Shown in pieces: positions 7,152 through 15,262 of a DNA stretch of 64,000 bases. The translations under genes were made by a program, and so were the position numbers. The stretch is taken from contig JBFKAV010000002.1 in assembly GCA_041621405.1 (NCBI GenBank), forward strand, positions 18,765-82,764. Direction: 5' to 3'. The stretch is from JBFKAV01 sp041621405 (GTDB lineage Bacteria; Pseudomonadota; Alphaproteobacteria; Rhodobacterales; Rhodobacteraceae). The notes under the pieces were generated by a model, which saw only the letters and a program-made list of their open reading frames with translations, was not told the DNA's origin and searched no databases. The first letter of the stretch is position 1. Each line of letters opens with the position of its first letter.

Positions 7152-8474
7152 TCAAACCGCTTTCGCTTCGGCGGCGAAGCGGCGGGCGAGGGCGGGGGCC
7201 TCGCCCAGCAGCGCCTCGGGTGCGAGGCGCTCGCTCAGGCCGGCATCGGGATGGGCGCGGGCGGCGAGCTCGGGGAGCGGCGTGCCGGTCGCGAGAGCCT
7301 CGGCGACCAGCGCCTTCGAGGCCGCCTGGGCCTCGGGCCTCGGCATGGTGCCGGCAAGGACGAAGGTCAGCGCCTCGGCGGCCCAGAGGCGTGGGCCCTC
7401 GTCGAGCGGGCGGCGGAGCTGGGCGGCGTCAGGCTCGAGGGACCCGGCCAGAGCCCGGCCCATTTCCAGCCCCCGGCCGGCCGCGATCAGGAGCTGCGGG
7501 AGCGCCAGCCATTCCGTCATCCAGGCCGCCGCGTCGCGGGCCTCGCGGTGCAGCGCGGCGCCCTGGACGGCCGCCGACAGCGCCACGGCGAAGCGGGCGA
7601 GGGCCGAAAGCGCCGACGGCCCGACCGGGTTCGACTTCTGCGGCATCGTCGAGGAGCCGCCCGCGCCCGCCAGGCGCACCTCGCCCCGGCTCGCCATCAG
7701 GATCACATCCTCGCCCATCTTGCCGAGCGTGCCGGCGACCCCGGTCGCCCAGGCGGCGAGCTCGCCGATCCGGTCGCGGCCGGCGTGCCAGCTTTCGCGG
7801 GGATCGGCGAGGCCGAGCGCCTCGGCCATCGCCGCGCGGACCTCGGGCCCCTTCGGTCCCATCGCCGAAAGCGTGCCGGCCGCCCCCGAGAGGCTGAGCA
7901 CGAGGAGCCGCGGGCGCAGCTCGTCCAGCCGCGCGCGGTGGCGCAGGAGCGGCCCGCCCCAGGCCGCGACGGCGGCACCGAAGGTCGAGGGCACGGCCTC
8001 CTGCCCCCAGGTGCGGGCGATCATCGGCGTGTCGGCCTCGGCCTCGGCGAGCGCGCCCAGCGCCGAGATCAGCGAGACAAGCCGGTCCTCGAGGATCACC
8101 AGCCCCTGTCGGAGCCGGAGGACGAGCCCGGTGTCGAGGATGTCCTGGGTGGTCGCCCCGTAATGCAGCCAGGCGGCGTGTTCCGGCGCCTCGAGCGCCT
8201 TCCGCGCGGCGGCGACGAGGCCGGGGACGGGAATTCCGTTCTGCGCCGTCGACGCGGCGAGCCCTGCGGGGTCGATCACGATCTCGCTCATCGCCCGGTG
8301 GAGGAAGGCGGCCGAGGTCTCGGGGATCAGCCCCAACGCGCCCTGCGCCTTGGCGAGCGCTCCCTCGACGAGCAGCATTGCGCGGACCTCGGCGGTGTCG
8401 GAGAACAGACGCGCGAGCTCGGCGTCGCCGAAGAGTCCGCCGTAGATCGCCGAATCGAGCGGGCTCGCGGGCAT
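7152..8474 (-). CDS. pcaB: 3-carboxy-cis,cis-muconate cycloisomerase
   Basis: 440 aa, fumarase/aspartase superfamily. The family signature GSSTMPQKSNP is present near the middle, with the first conserved region as HYGATTQDILDT. PcaB converts beta-carboxy-cis,cis-muconate, the PcaHG product, to gamma-carboxymuconolactone in the cytoplasm. The start ATG at 8474 overlaps the stop of the DUF849 gene by one base, and it is the last recognisable pca gene of the operon. Confidence 0.92.
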   Translation of the reverse strand: MPASPLDSAIYGGLFGDAELARLFSDTAEVRAMLLVEGALAKAQGALGLIPETSAAFLHRAMSEIVIDPAGLAASTAQNGIPVPGLVAAARKALEAPEHAAWLHYGATTQDILDTGLVLRLRQGLVILEDRLVSLISALGALAEAEADTPMIARTWGQEAVPSTFGAAVAAWGGPLLRHRARLDELRPRLLVLSLSGAAGTLSAMGPKGPEVRAAMAEALGLADPRESWHAGRDRIGELAAWATGVAGTLGKMGEDVILMASRGEVRLAGAGGSSTMPQKSNPVGPSALSALARFAVALSAAVQGAALHREARDAAAWMTEWLALPQLLIAAGRGLEMGRALAGSLEPDAAQLRRPLDEGPRLWAAEALTFVLAGTMPRPEAQAASKALVAEALATGTPLPELAARAHPDAGLSERLAPEALLGEAPALARRFAAEAKAV

Positions 8475-9304
8475 CAGGCGGGCCGGAGCCCCAGGATCTC
8501 GCGCGCCTGCTGCCAGCTCGCCACCGGCCGCTCGTACTTCTCGCAGAGCTCCACGGTGCGGCGCACCAGCGCGGCGTTCGAAGGAGCGAGGGTCGACTTG
8601 TCGAGACGCACGTTGTCCTCGAGGCCCGTGCGGGTATGGCCGCCCGCCGCGATCGACCACTCGTTTACCACGATCTGGTTCGGGCCGATCCCGGCGGCGC
8701 ACCAGAGCGCGTCGGGCGAGAGCCGGTTCAAGGTCTCGATGTAGAATTCGAAGATCGGCTTGTCGGCCGGCATCGCGTTCTTCACGCCCATCACGAACTG
8801 CACGTAGAGCGGCCGACTGAGCCGCCCGTCGTCGGCCATCCGCGCTGCCTGCACGATGTGGGAAAGGTCGAACGCCTCGATCTCGGGCTTCACGTCGTAT
8901 TTCTGCATTTCCGAGGCCAGCCAATCCACCAGGTCCGGGGGGTTTTCGTAGACCCGTGTCGGAAAGTTGTTGGACCCGACCGAGAGCGAGGCCATGTCCG
9001 GCTTGAGCGGCAGCATCCCGCCGCGGGCCTGGCCGGCGCCGGAACGGCCGCCGGTAGATAACTGGATCACCATGCCCGGGCAGTGCTTTTTCAGCCCCTC
9101 GACCAGCCGGGCGAAGCGCTCGGGGTCGGAGGTCGGCGTGCCGTCCTCCATCCGCACGTGGCAATGGGCGATCGAGGCGCCGGCCTCGAAGGATTCGTGG
9201 GTCGACTCGACCTGTTCCTCGACGGTGATCGGCACCGCCGGGTTGTCGGACTTCCTCGGCACCGAGCCGGTGATGGCGACGCAGATGATGCAGGGTTTGG
9301 TCAT
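8474..9304 (-). CDS. Beta-keto acid cleavage enzyme (BKACE, DUF849 family) within the pca operon
   Basis: 276 aa, the usual length. Zinc-site residues characterised in the family founder Kce are present: H47 and H49 (AHCHVR) and E229 with R225 (HTRTGLEDN). BKACE enzymes condense a beta-keto acid with acetyl-CoA to give acetoacetate and a new acyl-CoA. The gene sits between pcaG and pcaB, and no pcaI, pcaJ or pcaF is present. The attractive reading is beta-ketoadipate plus acetyl-CoA giving succinyl-CoA and acetoacetate, which replaces both the transferase and the thiolase. The enzyme class is secure; the substrate is inferred from context. Confidence 0.85.
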   Translation of the reverse strand: MTKPCIICVAITGSVPRKSDNPAVPITVEEQVESTHESFEAGASIAHCHVRMEDGTPTSDPERFARLVEGLKKHCPGMVIQLSTGGRSGAGQARGGMLPLKPDMASLSVGSNNFPTRVYENPPDLVDWLASEMQKYDVKPEIEAFDLSHIVQAARMADDGRLSRPLYVQFVMGVKNAMPADKPIFEFYIETLNRLSPDALWCAAGIGPNQIVVNEWSIAAGGHTRTGLEDNVRLDKSTLAPSNAALVRRTVELCEKYERPVASWQQAREILGLRPA

Positions 9305-9370
9305 GTTGCCTCGGCGGTCTCGTTGAGCCTCTCTGCAAGACTAGCGGGCGCGCGGCGGGAGGACGAGAGG

Positions 9371-9384
9371 GTGCGGAACCGCAC
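9371..9384. promoter_or_regulatory. 14-bp perfect palindrome in the pcaG-BKACE gap
   Basis: GTGCGGAACCGCAC lies in the 96-bp gap between pcaG and the BKACE gene, the largest gap inside the pca operon. It may be an operator, a processing hairpin or a weak internal terminator. No activity can be assigned from sequence. Confidence 0.35.
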
Positions 9385-9400
9385 TCGCGCGCTGGCGGGA

Positions 9401-10090
9401 TCAGATGTCGAAGAACACGGTCTCGTCCTCGCCCTGCAGCCTGATGTCGAAGCGGTAGACGACCTTGCCCTTCCGCTCGGTCCGCTTCGCGATCAGCGTT
9501 GCGCGGCGGCGCTCCCACTCGATCAGGTTGAGGACCGGGTCCTTGGCGTTGGCCTCCTCCTCGTCGGAGAAGTAGATCCGGGTGTTGAGCCCGATGTTGA
9601 TGCCGCGCGCCACGATCCAGAGGTTGATGTGCGGCGCCATCGCCCGCAGGCCCTGGTGGCCGCGCCCGTGGGCGTCGACCTCCTCCTCTTCGGCGGCCGG
9701 CCGCACCGCTGTCATCGCCCCGCGCGCGGGCACCGGCCCCGGCTTGATCGTGTCGAAGCCCCATTCGCCGGTGTCGAAATCGGTGATCACCCGGCCCCAG
9801 CCGCGGAACCCTTCCTCGACGTCGCCGGCGGACTCGGGATGGGCGTAGACGCCGGCGGCATTGGCCTGCCAGGCCTCGAGCAGCGCGTCCTTGACCGGGC
9901 TGCCGGTGCCGTCGATCACCACGCCCTCGACCCGGATGCGCTCGCCTTTGGCGTTCGGGCCGGCGATGTCCCGGCCCAGCTCCTGCTTGTAGATCTTGAA
10001 CCCCGCTGCCCCGGGCGCAAGCCCGATATGGACGTAGGGCCCGGCCGTCTGCGAGGCCGATTCCTTCAGATAGTCGAGCTTCTGCACCAT
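9401..10090 (-). CDS. pcaG: Protocatechuate 3,4-dioxygenase, alpha subunit
   Basis: 229 aa, intradiol dioxygenase fold, slightly longer than the usual roughly 205. It has the ExSxSQTxGPYVHIGL-type start (ESASQTAGPYVHIGL), EAWQANAAGVYAHP and HINLWIVARGINIGLNTRIYF. The alpha subunit lacks the full iron ligand set and builds the active site together with PcaH. Extra residues include an acidic insert (EEEEVDAHGRG) near the middle. It follows pcaH by 3 bp, consistent with co-translation of the heteromeric enzyme. Confidence 0.93.
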   Translation of the reverse strand: MVQKLDYLKESASQTAGPYVHIGLAPGAAGFKIYKQELGRDIAGPNAKGERIRVEGVVIDGTGSPVKDALLEAWQANAAGVYAHPESAGDVEEGFRGWGRVITDFDTGEWGFDTIKPGPVPARGAMTAVRPAAEEEEVDAHGRGHQGLRAMAPHINLWIVARGINIGLNTRIYFSDEEEANAKDPVLNLIEWERRRATLIAKRTERKGKVVYRFDIRLQGEDETVFFDI

Positions 10091-10093
10091 GGC

Positions 10094-10837
10094 TCAGTTC
10101 CCCTCCAGGCGGTTCTCGAACAGGGTCGAGCGGCGGCCGCGCAGCACGATGTCGAACTTGTAGGCGACGGTGTCGAGCGGGATCGTCGCATTGAGGTCGA
10201 GCGCGGCGACAAGCTGCTGGACGGCCTCGGGATCGGGGATCGTCTGAACGATCGGGCAATGCGGGATCAGCGGATCGCCCTCGAAGTACATCTGGGTGAT
10301 CAGCCGCTGCAGGAATGCCGTGCCGAAGACCGAGACGTGGATATGCGCCGGGCGCCAGCTGTTCACCCAGTTCCGCCAGGGATAGGCACCGGGCTTGATC
10401 GTACGGAAGTAGTAGTAGCCGTTGTCGTCGGTCAGCGTCCGCCCGCAGCCGCCGAAGTTCGGGTCGAGCGCGCCGAGGTAGGTGTCCTTCTTGTGCCGGT
10501 AGCGCCCCGAGGCGTTGGCCTGCCAGATTTCGACCAGGGTGTTCGGCACCGGCCGCGTGTTCTCGTCCAGCACCCGGCCGTGCACGATGATCCGCTCGCC
10601 GATCGGCATCTCGCCGGGCTTGGCGTAGTTCAGGATCAGGTCCTTGTCCAAGGGGTCGATGTCGCCGTGGCCGAAGACCGGGCCGGTGATCTCGCTCACG
10701 GAGTTCTGCAGCGAGATGAGCGAATACTGCGGCGAGCGCGCCACCGAGGTCTTGTAGTCCTTGGTGTAGGCGGGCGGGTGCCAGCGCCGGTCGCGCTGGA
10801 AGAACTCGCCGGCAGGCTTGGAGCTGGCTTGGGTCAT
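10094..10837 (-). CDS. pcaH: Protocatechuate 3,4-dioxygenase, beta subunit
   Basis: 247 aa. The four ferric iron ligands are visible: Y113 (ASGRYRH), Y152 (PGAYPW), H165 and H167 (RPAHIHVS), each offset by five from Y108/Y147/H160/H162 of the Pseudomonas enzyme. With PcaG it opens protocatechuate between its two hydroxyls to beta-carboxymuconate using O2. Its start overlaps the pcaC stop by 4 bp (ATGA). Confidence 0.95.
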   Translation of the reverse strand: MTQASSKPAGEFFQRDRRWHPPAYTKDYKTSVARSPQYSLISLQNSVSEITGPVFGHGDIDPLDKDLILNYAKPGEMPIGERIIVHGRVLDENTRPVPNTLVEIWQANASGRYRHKKDTYLGALDPNFGGCGRTLTDDNGYYYFRTIKPGAYPWRNWVNSWRPAHIHVSVFGTAFLQRLITQMYFEGDPLIPHCPIVQTIPDPEAVQQLVAALDLNATIPLDTVAYKFDIVLRGRRSTLFENRLEGN

Positions 10838-11214
10838 CTCTCGTTCTCCATGGCGTCGAAGGTCTCTTTCGCGATCTTGATGGCGTGGTTGGCGCGCGGC
10901 ACGCCGGCGTAGATGGCGACGTGGAGAAGCGCCTCCATCACGTCCTCCCGCGTCGCGCCGGTATTGGCGGTGGCGCGGATGTGCATTGCCACCTCCTCGA
11001 AGTTGCCGAGCGCGGCGAGAAGCGCGATGGTCAGCATCGAGCGCTCGCGCGGGGTGATCCGGTCGCGGCTCCAGACATGGCCCCAGGCGGCCTCGGTGAT
11101 CAGATCCTGGAACGGGGCGTCGAAATCGGACTTGCTCGCCTCGGCGCGGTCGACATGGGCGTCGCCCAGCACCCTGCGGCGGGTCTCCATGCCGGCCTTG
11201 TAGCGTTCAGACAT
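10834..11214 (-). CDS. pcaC: 4-carboxymuconolactone decarboxylase
   Basis: 126 aa, carboxymuconolactone decarboxylase (AhpD-like) fold. Family residues are seen in WGHVWSRDRITPRERSMLTI and ALGNFEEVAMHI. It decarboxylates gamma-carboxymuconolactone to beta-ketoadipate enol-lactone. It stands alone rather than as the PcaD-PcaC fusion (PcaL) of some bacteria. The start overlaps the pcaD end by 8 bp. Confidence 0.93.
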   Translation of the reverse strand: MSERYKAGMETRRRVLGDAHVDRAEASKSDFDAPFQDLITEAAWGHVWSRDRITPRERSMLTIALLAALGNFEEVAMHIRATANTGATREDVMEALLHVAIYAGVPRANHAIKIAKETFDAMENER

Positions 11215-11995
11215 GGCCGATCTCCTTCAGGAATCCGGTCAGAATCTTGGCATATTCCTCCGGTTTCTCGACGCAGGGTAGGTGCCCGACGCCGCGGATC
11301 AGGTAGAAGCGCGATCCCTTCACAAGGTCGGCAGTCTCGCGCACCAGGTCGGGCGGGGTCGAGCCGTCCTCGCTGCCGGCGATGGCCAGCGTCGGCAGCG
11401 TCAGGCCCGACGTGGGGGTGTAGAAATCCGTCCCGGCGATGGCGGCCGAGCAGCCGGCGTAGCCCTCGACGGGTTGCCTGACCAGCATGTTGCGCCAGAG
11501 CGCGAGCTCCGGCGTGGCGCGGAATGGCTTGGAGAACCAGCGCTCCATGACCGTGTCGGCTAGGCTCTCGATCCCGCCCGCGCGGATGCCGGCGATCCGC
11601 TCCTCCCACATCTCGCGGGTGCCGATCTTGGCCGCGGTGTTCGAGATCACCATGGCGCGGATCTGGTCGAGCCGCTTCACCGCCAGGCCTTGCGCGATCA
11701 TGCCGCCGATCGAGAGCCCCACGAAGACCGCGTCGCGCACGCCTAGGTGGTCGAGAAGCGCCTCGATGTCGCGGACCAGCTTTCCCATGGCGTAGGGCGC
11801 CGGCGGGCAGTCCGAGAGGCCGTGGCCGCGCTTGTCGTAGCGGATCAGGCGCAAGGTTGCTGGTAGGCGGGCCACCACCTTGTCCCAGAGCCGGAAATCG
11901 GTGCCGAGCGAATTGGCGAAGACCACGGCGGGGCCGTCTCCCGGCCCCTCGTCGCGGTAATGCGTGACGCCCCAGTCCTGGCGGAAGAGCTGCAT
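11207..11995 (-). CDS. pcaD: 3-oxoadipate enol-lactonase
   Basis: 262 aa, alpha/beta hydrolase. The nucleophile elbow is GLSIGG (S95), the oxyanion-side motif is FANSLGTD, and the terminal catalytic His lies in GVGHLPCVEKP. It hydrolyses the enol-lactone to beta-ketoadipate. It is the first gene of the pca operon, transcribed away from pcaQ. The ATG at 11995 is chosen because MQLFRQDWG leads straight into the fold, and GGGGGA precedes it at ribosome-binding distance. Confidence 0.93.
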   Translation of the reverse strand: MQLFRQDWGVTHYRDEGPGDGPAVVFANSLGTDFRLWDKVVARLPATLRLIRYDKRGHGLSDCPPAPYAMGKLVRDIEALLDHLGVRDAVFVGLSIGGMIAQGLAVKRLDQIRAMVISNTAAKIGTREMWEERIAGIRAGGIESLADTVMERWFSKPFRATPELALWRNMLVRQPVEGYAGCSAAIAGTDFYTPTSGLTLPTLAIAGSEDGSTPPDLVRETADLVKGSRFYLIRGVGHLPCVEKPEEYAKILTGFLKEIGHV

Positions 11996-12065
11996 CCGAT
12001 CCCCCCGTTTTCCATAATCTCGCACAAAAGAAACCGCGCGCAAAATGCAAATGGCGGCGCTATAC

Positions 12066-12081
12066 ATAACCAAATGATTAT
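12066..12081. promoter_or_regulatory. Candidate PcaQ operator
   Basis: ATAACC-N4-GATTAT in the pcaD-pcaQ intergenic region closely matches the Sinorhizobium PcaQ box ATAACC-N4-GGTTAA (from memory). Its left edge is about 70 bp upstream of pcaD, a normal LysR activation distance. It overlaps the pcaQ start codon (ATG 12080), which would let bound PcaQ repress its own gene. A possible pcaD promoter downstream of it is TTGCGC-N18-GATTAT. Confidence 0.6.
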
Positions 12082-13015
12082 GCATTCCGCCATCAAGCTC
12101 CGCCATATCCGCGCCTTCCTGGACATCGCGGGCAAGGGCAGCCTCACCGCCGCCGCGCACGCCCAGGGCATCACCCAGCCGGCGCTGTCGCGCAGCCTGG
12201 CCGAGCTCGAGGCGCTGCTCGGGGCGAAGCTCTTCCACCGCCAGGGGCGGCGCCTGGTGCTGACCGAGCAGGGCGCGCTCTTCCGCCGCCACGCCGCCTC
12301 GGGCCTGAGCGAGCTCGAGGCCGGGGCGGCGGCGCTGAAGCCTGGCGGCGCCGGGGCGCCCGTGCGTGTGGGGGTGCTGCCCACCGCCTCGACCCGGCTT
12401 TTTCCGCGGATCGCGCTGCGCTTCGCCGAGCTTAGCCCGGCGACGCCGCTCTCGATCGCCACCGGCCCGCATCCCTACCTGATGCAGCTTCTGCGCGAGG
12501 GGGCGATCGACCTGATGCTGGGCCGGATGCCGGCGCCGGGCGAGATGGCGGGCCTGAGCTTCCTGCATCTCAGCGAGGAGGCGGTGGTGCTCGCCGCCCG
12601 CGCCGGCCACCCGCTTTCCGACCGGCCGGCGACCGAGGTGCTGACCGGCGCGCCGGTGATCCTGCCGCCCGCGGATGCGATCATCCGCCGCCCGGTCGAC
12701 CTATACCTCGCCTCGCTCGGGATCGCCGGCCTGCGCCCCGCGTTCGAGACGGTGGCCCTGGCGGTCGGGCGCGGCATCGTGCTCGGCTCGGACGCGGTGT
12801 GGTTCATCTCCGAGGGCGTGGTCGCCGAGGAGCTCGACAGCGGCCAGCTCGTCGCGCTTCCAACCGGCGCGCGCTTCCTCTCCGGCGCGGTCGGGATCAC
12901 CCGGCGCGAGGCGCGGGCCCCCGATCCCGGGCTCGAGCTGCTGGTCGAGATCGCCCGCGAGGTGGCCGCCCGCCCCGGCCGGGGCGCCGCGCCTCAGTAC
13001 GGCAGTCCGACGTAG
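12080..13015 (+). CDS. pcaQ: LysR-type regulator of protocatechuate catabolism
   Basis: 311 aa. The N-terminal winged helix reads KLRHIRAFLDIAGKGSLTAA then GITQPALSRSLAELE, followed by the periplasmic-binding-like effector domain. Divergent placement next to pcaD is the standard alphaproteobacterial pcaQ arrangement; beta-ketoadipate/carboxymuconolactone is the known co-inducer. The ATG at 12080 gives the M-x3-IK-x-RH N-terminus expected of PcaQ, while the in-frame ATG at 12074 would add two residues. Neither has a clear Shine-Dalgarno. The 3' end overlaps convergent pobA by 22 bp. Confidence 0.85.
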   Translation: MHSAIKLRHIRAFLDIAGKGSLTAAAHAQGITQPALSRSLAELEALLGAKLFHRQGRRLVLTEQGALFRRHAASGLSELEAGAAALKPGGAGAPVRVGVLPTASTRLFPRIALRFAELSPATPLSIATGPHPYLMQLLREGAIDLMLGRMPAPGEMAGLSFLHLSEEAVVLAARAGHPLSDRPATEVLTGAPVILPPADAIIRRPVDLYLASLGIAGLRPAFETVALAVGRGIVLGSDAVWFISEGVVAEELDSGQLVALPTGARFLSGAVGITRREARAPDPGLELLVEIAREVAARPGRGAAPQYGSPT

Positions 13016-14157
13016 TTCTCGGCCAGCTGCGTCTGCGCCGCGGCCGACCGCTCCAGATAGGCGATCTCGGCCTCCTGGATGTGCTGGGTGAAGTCGTCCT
13101 GGTCGGGGAAGCGGTGCAGCGTCGTCGTCATCCACCAGGAGAACCGGATCGCCTGCCAGACGCGCGCCAGCGCGCGCTCCGAGTAGCGGTCGGGCGCCAG
13201 CTTGTCGCCGCCGTAGAAGCGGGTCAGCGCCTCGTGCAGGTAGAACACGTCCGAGACCGCGAGGTTCAGCCCCTTGGCGCCGGTCGGCGGCACGATGTGG
13301 GCGGCATCGCCGACCAGGAATAGCTTCGCCCAGCGCAGCGGCTCGGCGACGAAGGACCTCAGCGGCACGATCGACTTCTCGACGCTGGCGCCGGTGACCA
13401 GGCTCTCGGCCGCGTCGCTAGGCAGCCGCCGGCGCAGCTCGTCCCAGAAGGCGTTGTCGGTCCATTTCTCGATCGGATCGTCCACCGGGACCTGGATGTA
13501 GTAGCGCGACAGGTTCTCGTTGCGCATCGAGCAGAGCGCGAAGCCGCGCCGGTGGTTGGCGTAGGTCACCTCGTCGGAGACCGGCGGCGTCTCGGACAGC
13601 ACACCGAGCCAGCCGAACGGATAGACCCGTTCGAAGCTCTTGATCTTGCCCGCCGGGATCGAGACGCGGGAGACGCCATGGAAACCATCGCAGCCGGCGA
13701 CAAAATCGCAGTCGATGCGATGCTCGGTGCCGCCCTGCACGTAGGTGACGTAGGGCTTGGCGTCCAGGTCATGCAGCGCCGCGCCCTGCGCCTCGTGCAC
13801 GATCTGCCCCTCCAGCGCATCGCGCGCCTCGTAGAGGTCGCGCGTCACCTCGGTCTGGCCGTAGACCATGATCCGCTTGCCGATCAGCGTCTTGAAGTCG
13901 ATCCGGAAGCCGCGGTTCTGCGCCGAGAGACGGATCCCGTCGTGCGGAAATCCCTCCTCATGCATCCGCCGCGCGGCCTTGGCCTTCTCCAGCATGTCGA
14001 CCGTGCCCCATTCCAGCACGCCGGCGCGGATCCGGCTCAGCACGTGGTCGCGGCTGTGTCGCTCGAGGACGATGTTGTCGATCCCCGAGAGGTGCAGTAG
14101 CTGGGACAGGAGCAGCCCCGAGGGGCCCCCGCCGATGATGCAGACCTGTGTGCGCAT
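12994..14157 (-). CDS. pobA: 4-hydroxybenzoate 3-monooxygenase
   Basis: 387 aa, group A flavoprotein hydroxylase. The FAD dinucleotide motif GGGPSGLLLSQLL is at the N-terminus, and the second FAD motif GDAAHIVPPTGAKG is near 290. The substrate pocket segment CSMRNENLSRYYIQ carries the Ser/Arg/Tyr trio of p-hydroxybenzoate hydroxylase. It makes protocatechuate from 4-hydroxybenzoate with NAD(P)H and O2, feeding the neighbouring pca operon. No pobR regulator adjoins it. The 3' end overlaps pcaQ convergently. Confidence 0.95.
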   Translation of the reverse strand: MRTQVCIIGGGPSGLLLSQLLHLSGIDNIVLERHSRDHVLSRIRAGVLEWGTVDMLEKAKAARRMHEEGFPHDGIRLSAQNRGFRIDFKTLIGKRIMVYGQTEVTRDLYEARDALEGQIVHEAQGAALHDLDAKPYVTYVQGGTEHRIDCDFVAGCDGFHGVSRVSIPAGKIKSFERVYPFGWLGVLSETPPVSDEVTYANHRRGFALCSMRNENLSRYYIQVPVDDPIEKWTDNAFWDELRRRLPSDAAESLVTGASVEKSIVPLRSFVAEPLRWAKLFLVGDAAHIVPPTGAKGLNLAVSDVFYLHEALTRFYGGDKLAPDRYSERALARVWQAIRFSWWMTTTLHRFPDQDDFTQHIQEAEIAYLERSAAAQTQLAENYVGLPY

Positions 14158-14213
14158 GGCTCCTCCCCTGCTGCCAGCTTGGCGGGCGGCCGAGGCGGCG
14201 TCAACTGAGGCAA

Positions 14214-14283
14214 GCGGTCGCCCCTCGCGGGGCGAAGACCCTCCTCTCGCGCCCGCCGCTTCGCGCCGGGCGCTCGGGCCGCC
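14214..14283 (+). repeat. Two-hairpin intergenic repeat, copy 1 (diverged)
   Basis: A first hairpin TCGCCCC-TCGC-GGGGCGA is followed by the linker AGACCCTCCTCTCG, a second hairpin with GCGCCCG / CGGGCGC arms, and CTCGGGC. It shares the architecture of the copies at 17388, 52211 and 52383. This copy lies between pobA and the ammonia-lyase-like gene, reading opposite to both. Confidence 0.5.
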
Positions 14284-14287
14284 AGGC

Positions 14288-15262
14288 TCAGCCGTGGCGC
14301 GCGAGCGCCGTCTGGTAGAGCGCGGCATCGACATTGCCGCCGGAGGCGACGACGATCACCGCATCGCCGGTGACTGCCTCGGGCTGCCAGAGCGCCGCGG
14401 CGAGCGCCACCGCGCCGCCGGGCTCGAGCACGATCTTCAGCCGGGCGAATGCGGCGGCCATGGCGCGGAGCGCGTCGTCGTCTGAGACGGTGAGGCCGGG
14501 GCCGCAATGGGCGGCGAGGATCGGAAAGGTGATCCGGCCGGGGCTGGGCGTCAGGATCGCGTCGCAGAGCGAGCCCGAGGTTCGGGCGTTTGCCCGGATT
14601 TCGCCCGCCACGAGCGAGCGCGCCACGTCGTCGAAGCCCTCGGGCTCCACCGTCCGCGGCCGGAGCCCGGGCGCCTTCGCGGCCAGCGCCAGCGCGATCC
14701 CCGAGCTGAAGCCGCCGCCGCCGCAGGGGATCAGCACCTCGGCCTCTGCGACGCCCTCTTGCTCGGCCTGCGCGGCGATCTCGAGCCCGACCGTGCCCTG
14801 GCCCGCGATCACCTGCGGGTCGTCGAAGGGGCGGATCAGGGTGAGCCGGCGCTCCGCCGCAAGCGACGCGCCGATCGCGTCGCGGTCCTCGCCGCGGGCG
14901 CGGTCGTAGAGCACCACTTCGGCGCCGAGCGCGCGGGTGTTCTCGATCTTCGAGCGCGGCGCGTCGTCAGGCATGACGATGACCGAGGCGATGCCGTGCA
15001 GCCGCGCCGCGTAGGCCACCCCCTGGGCGTGGTTGCCCGAGGATAAGGCGATGACGCCGCTCGCGCGCGCGGCCGGATCGAGCGCCGAGACGGCGGACCA
15101 ACCGCCGCGGAACTTGAACGAGCCGGTGTGCTGAAGGCACTCGGCCTTGACCAGGACCCGGCGGCCGGCGATCTCGTCGAGAAAGGGCGAGGAGAGCAGC
15201 GGCGTCAGCCGGGCGCGGCCCTTCAGCCGCTCCGCCGCGGCCTCGATCATGGCGAGGTTCAT
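14288..15262 (-). CDS. PLP-dependent threonine/serine dehydratase-like ammonia-lyase
   Basis: 324 aa, fold type II. The PLP lysine is in GSFKFRGG, the phosphate loop is CGGGGFSSG, and the asparagine loop is SSGNHAQG. There is no C-terminal ACT regulatory domain, so it resembles catabolic threonine dehydratase, serine racemase or threo-3-hydroxyaspartate ammonia-lyase rather than biosynthetic IlvA. It is the last gene of a three-gene coupled set; its start overlaps the upstream hydrolase stop by 4 bp. Confidence 0.82.
   Translation of the reverse strand: MNLAMIEAAAERLKGRARLTPLLSSPFLDEIAGRRVLVKAECLQHTGSFKFRGGWSAVSALDPAARASGVIALSSGNHAQGVAYAARLHGIASVIVMPDDAPRSKIENTRALGAEVVLYDRARGEDRDAIGASLAAERRLTLIRPFDDPQVIAGQGTVGLEIAAQAEQEGVAEAEVLIPCGGGGFSSGIALALAAKAPGLRPRTVEPEGFDDVARSLVAGEIRANARTSGSLCDAILTPSPGRITFPILAAHCGPGLTVSDDDALRAMAAAFARLKIVLEPGGAVALAAALWQPEAVTGDAVIVVASGGNVDAALYQTALARHG

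Noticed and set aside
6381..8744. Large plus-strand open frame opposite the MFS gene and pcaB
   Set aside because: Composition (Arg, Gly, Ala, His runs) is typical of the antisense of high-GC coding DNA, with no domain motif.
7152..10259. A single minus-strand open frame of over 1000 codons through pcaB and upstream DNA
   Set aside because: Only the pcaB part (from ATG 8474) has family similarity. Upstream of it the frame overlaps the BKACE gene and pcaG in other frames and reads as Arg/Pro/Gly-rich shadow translation.
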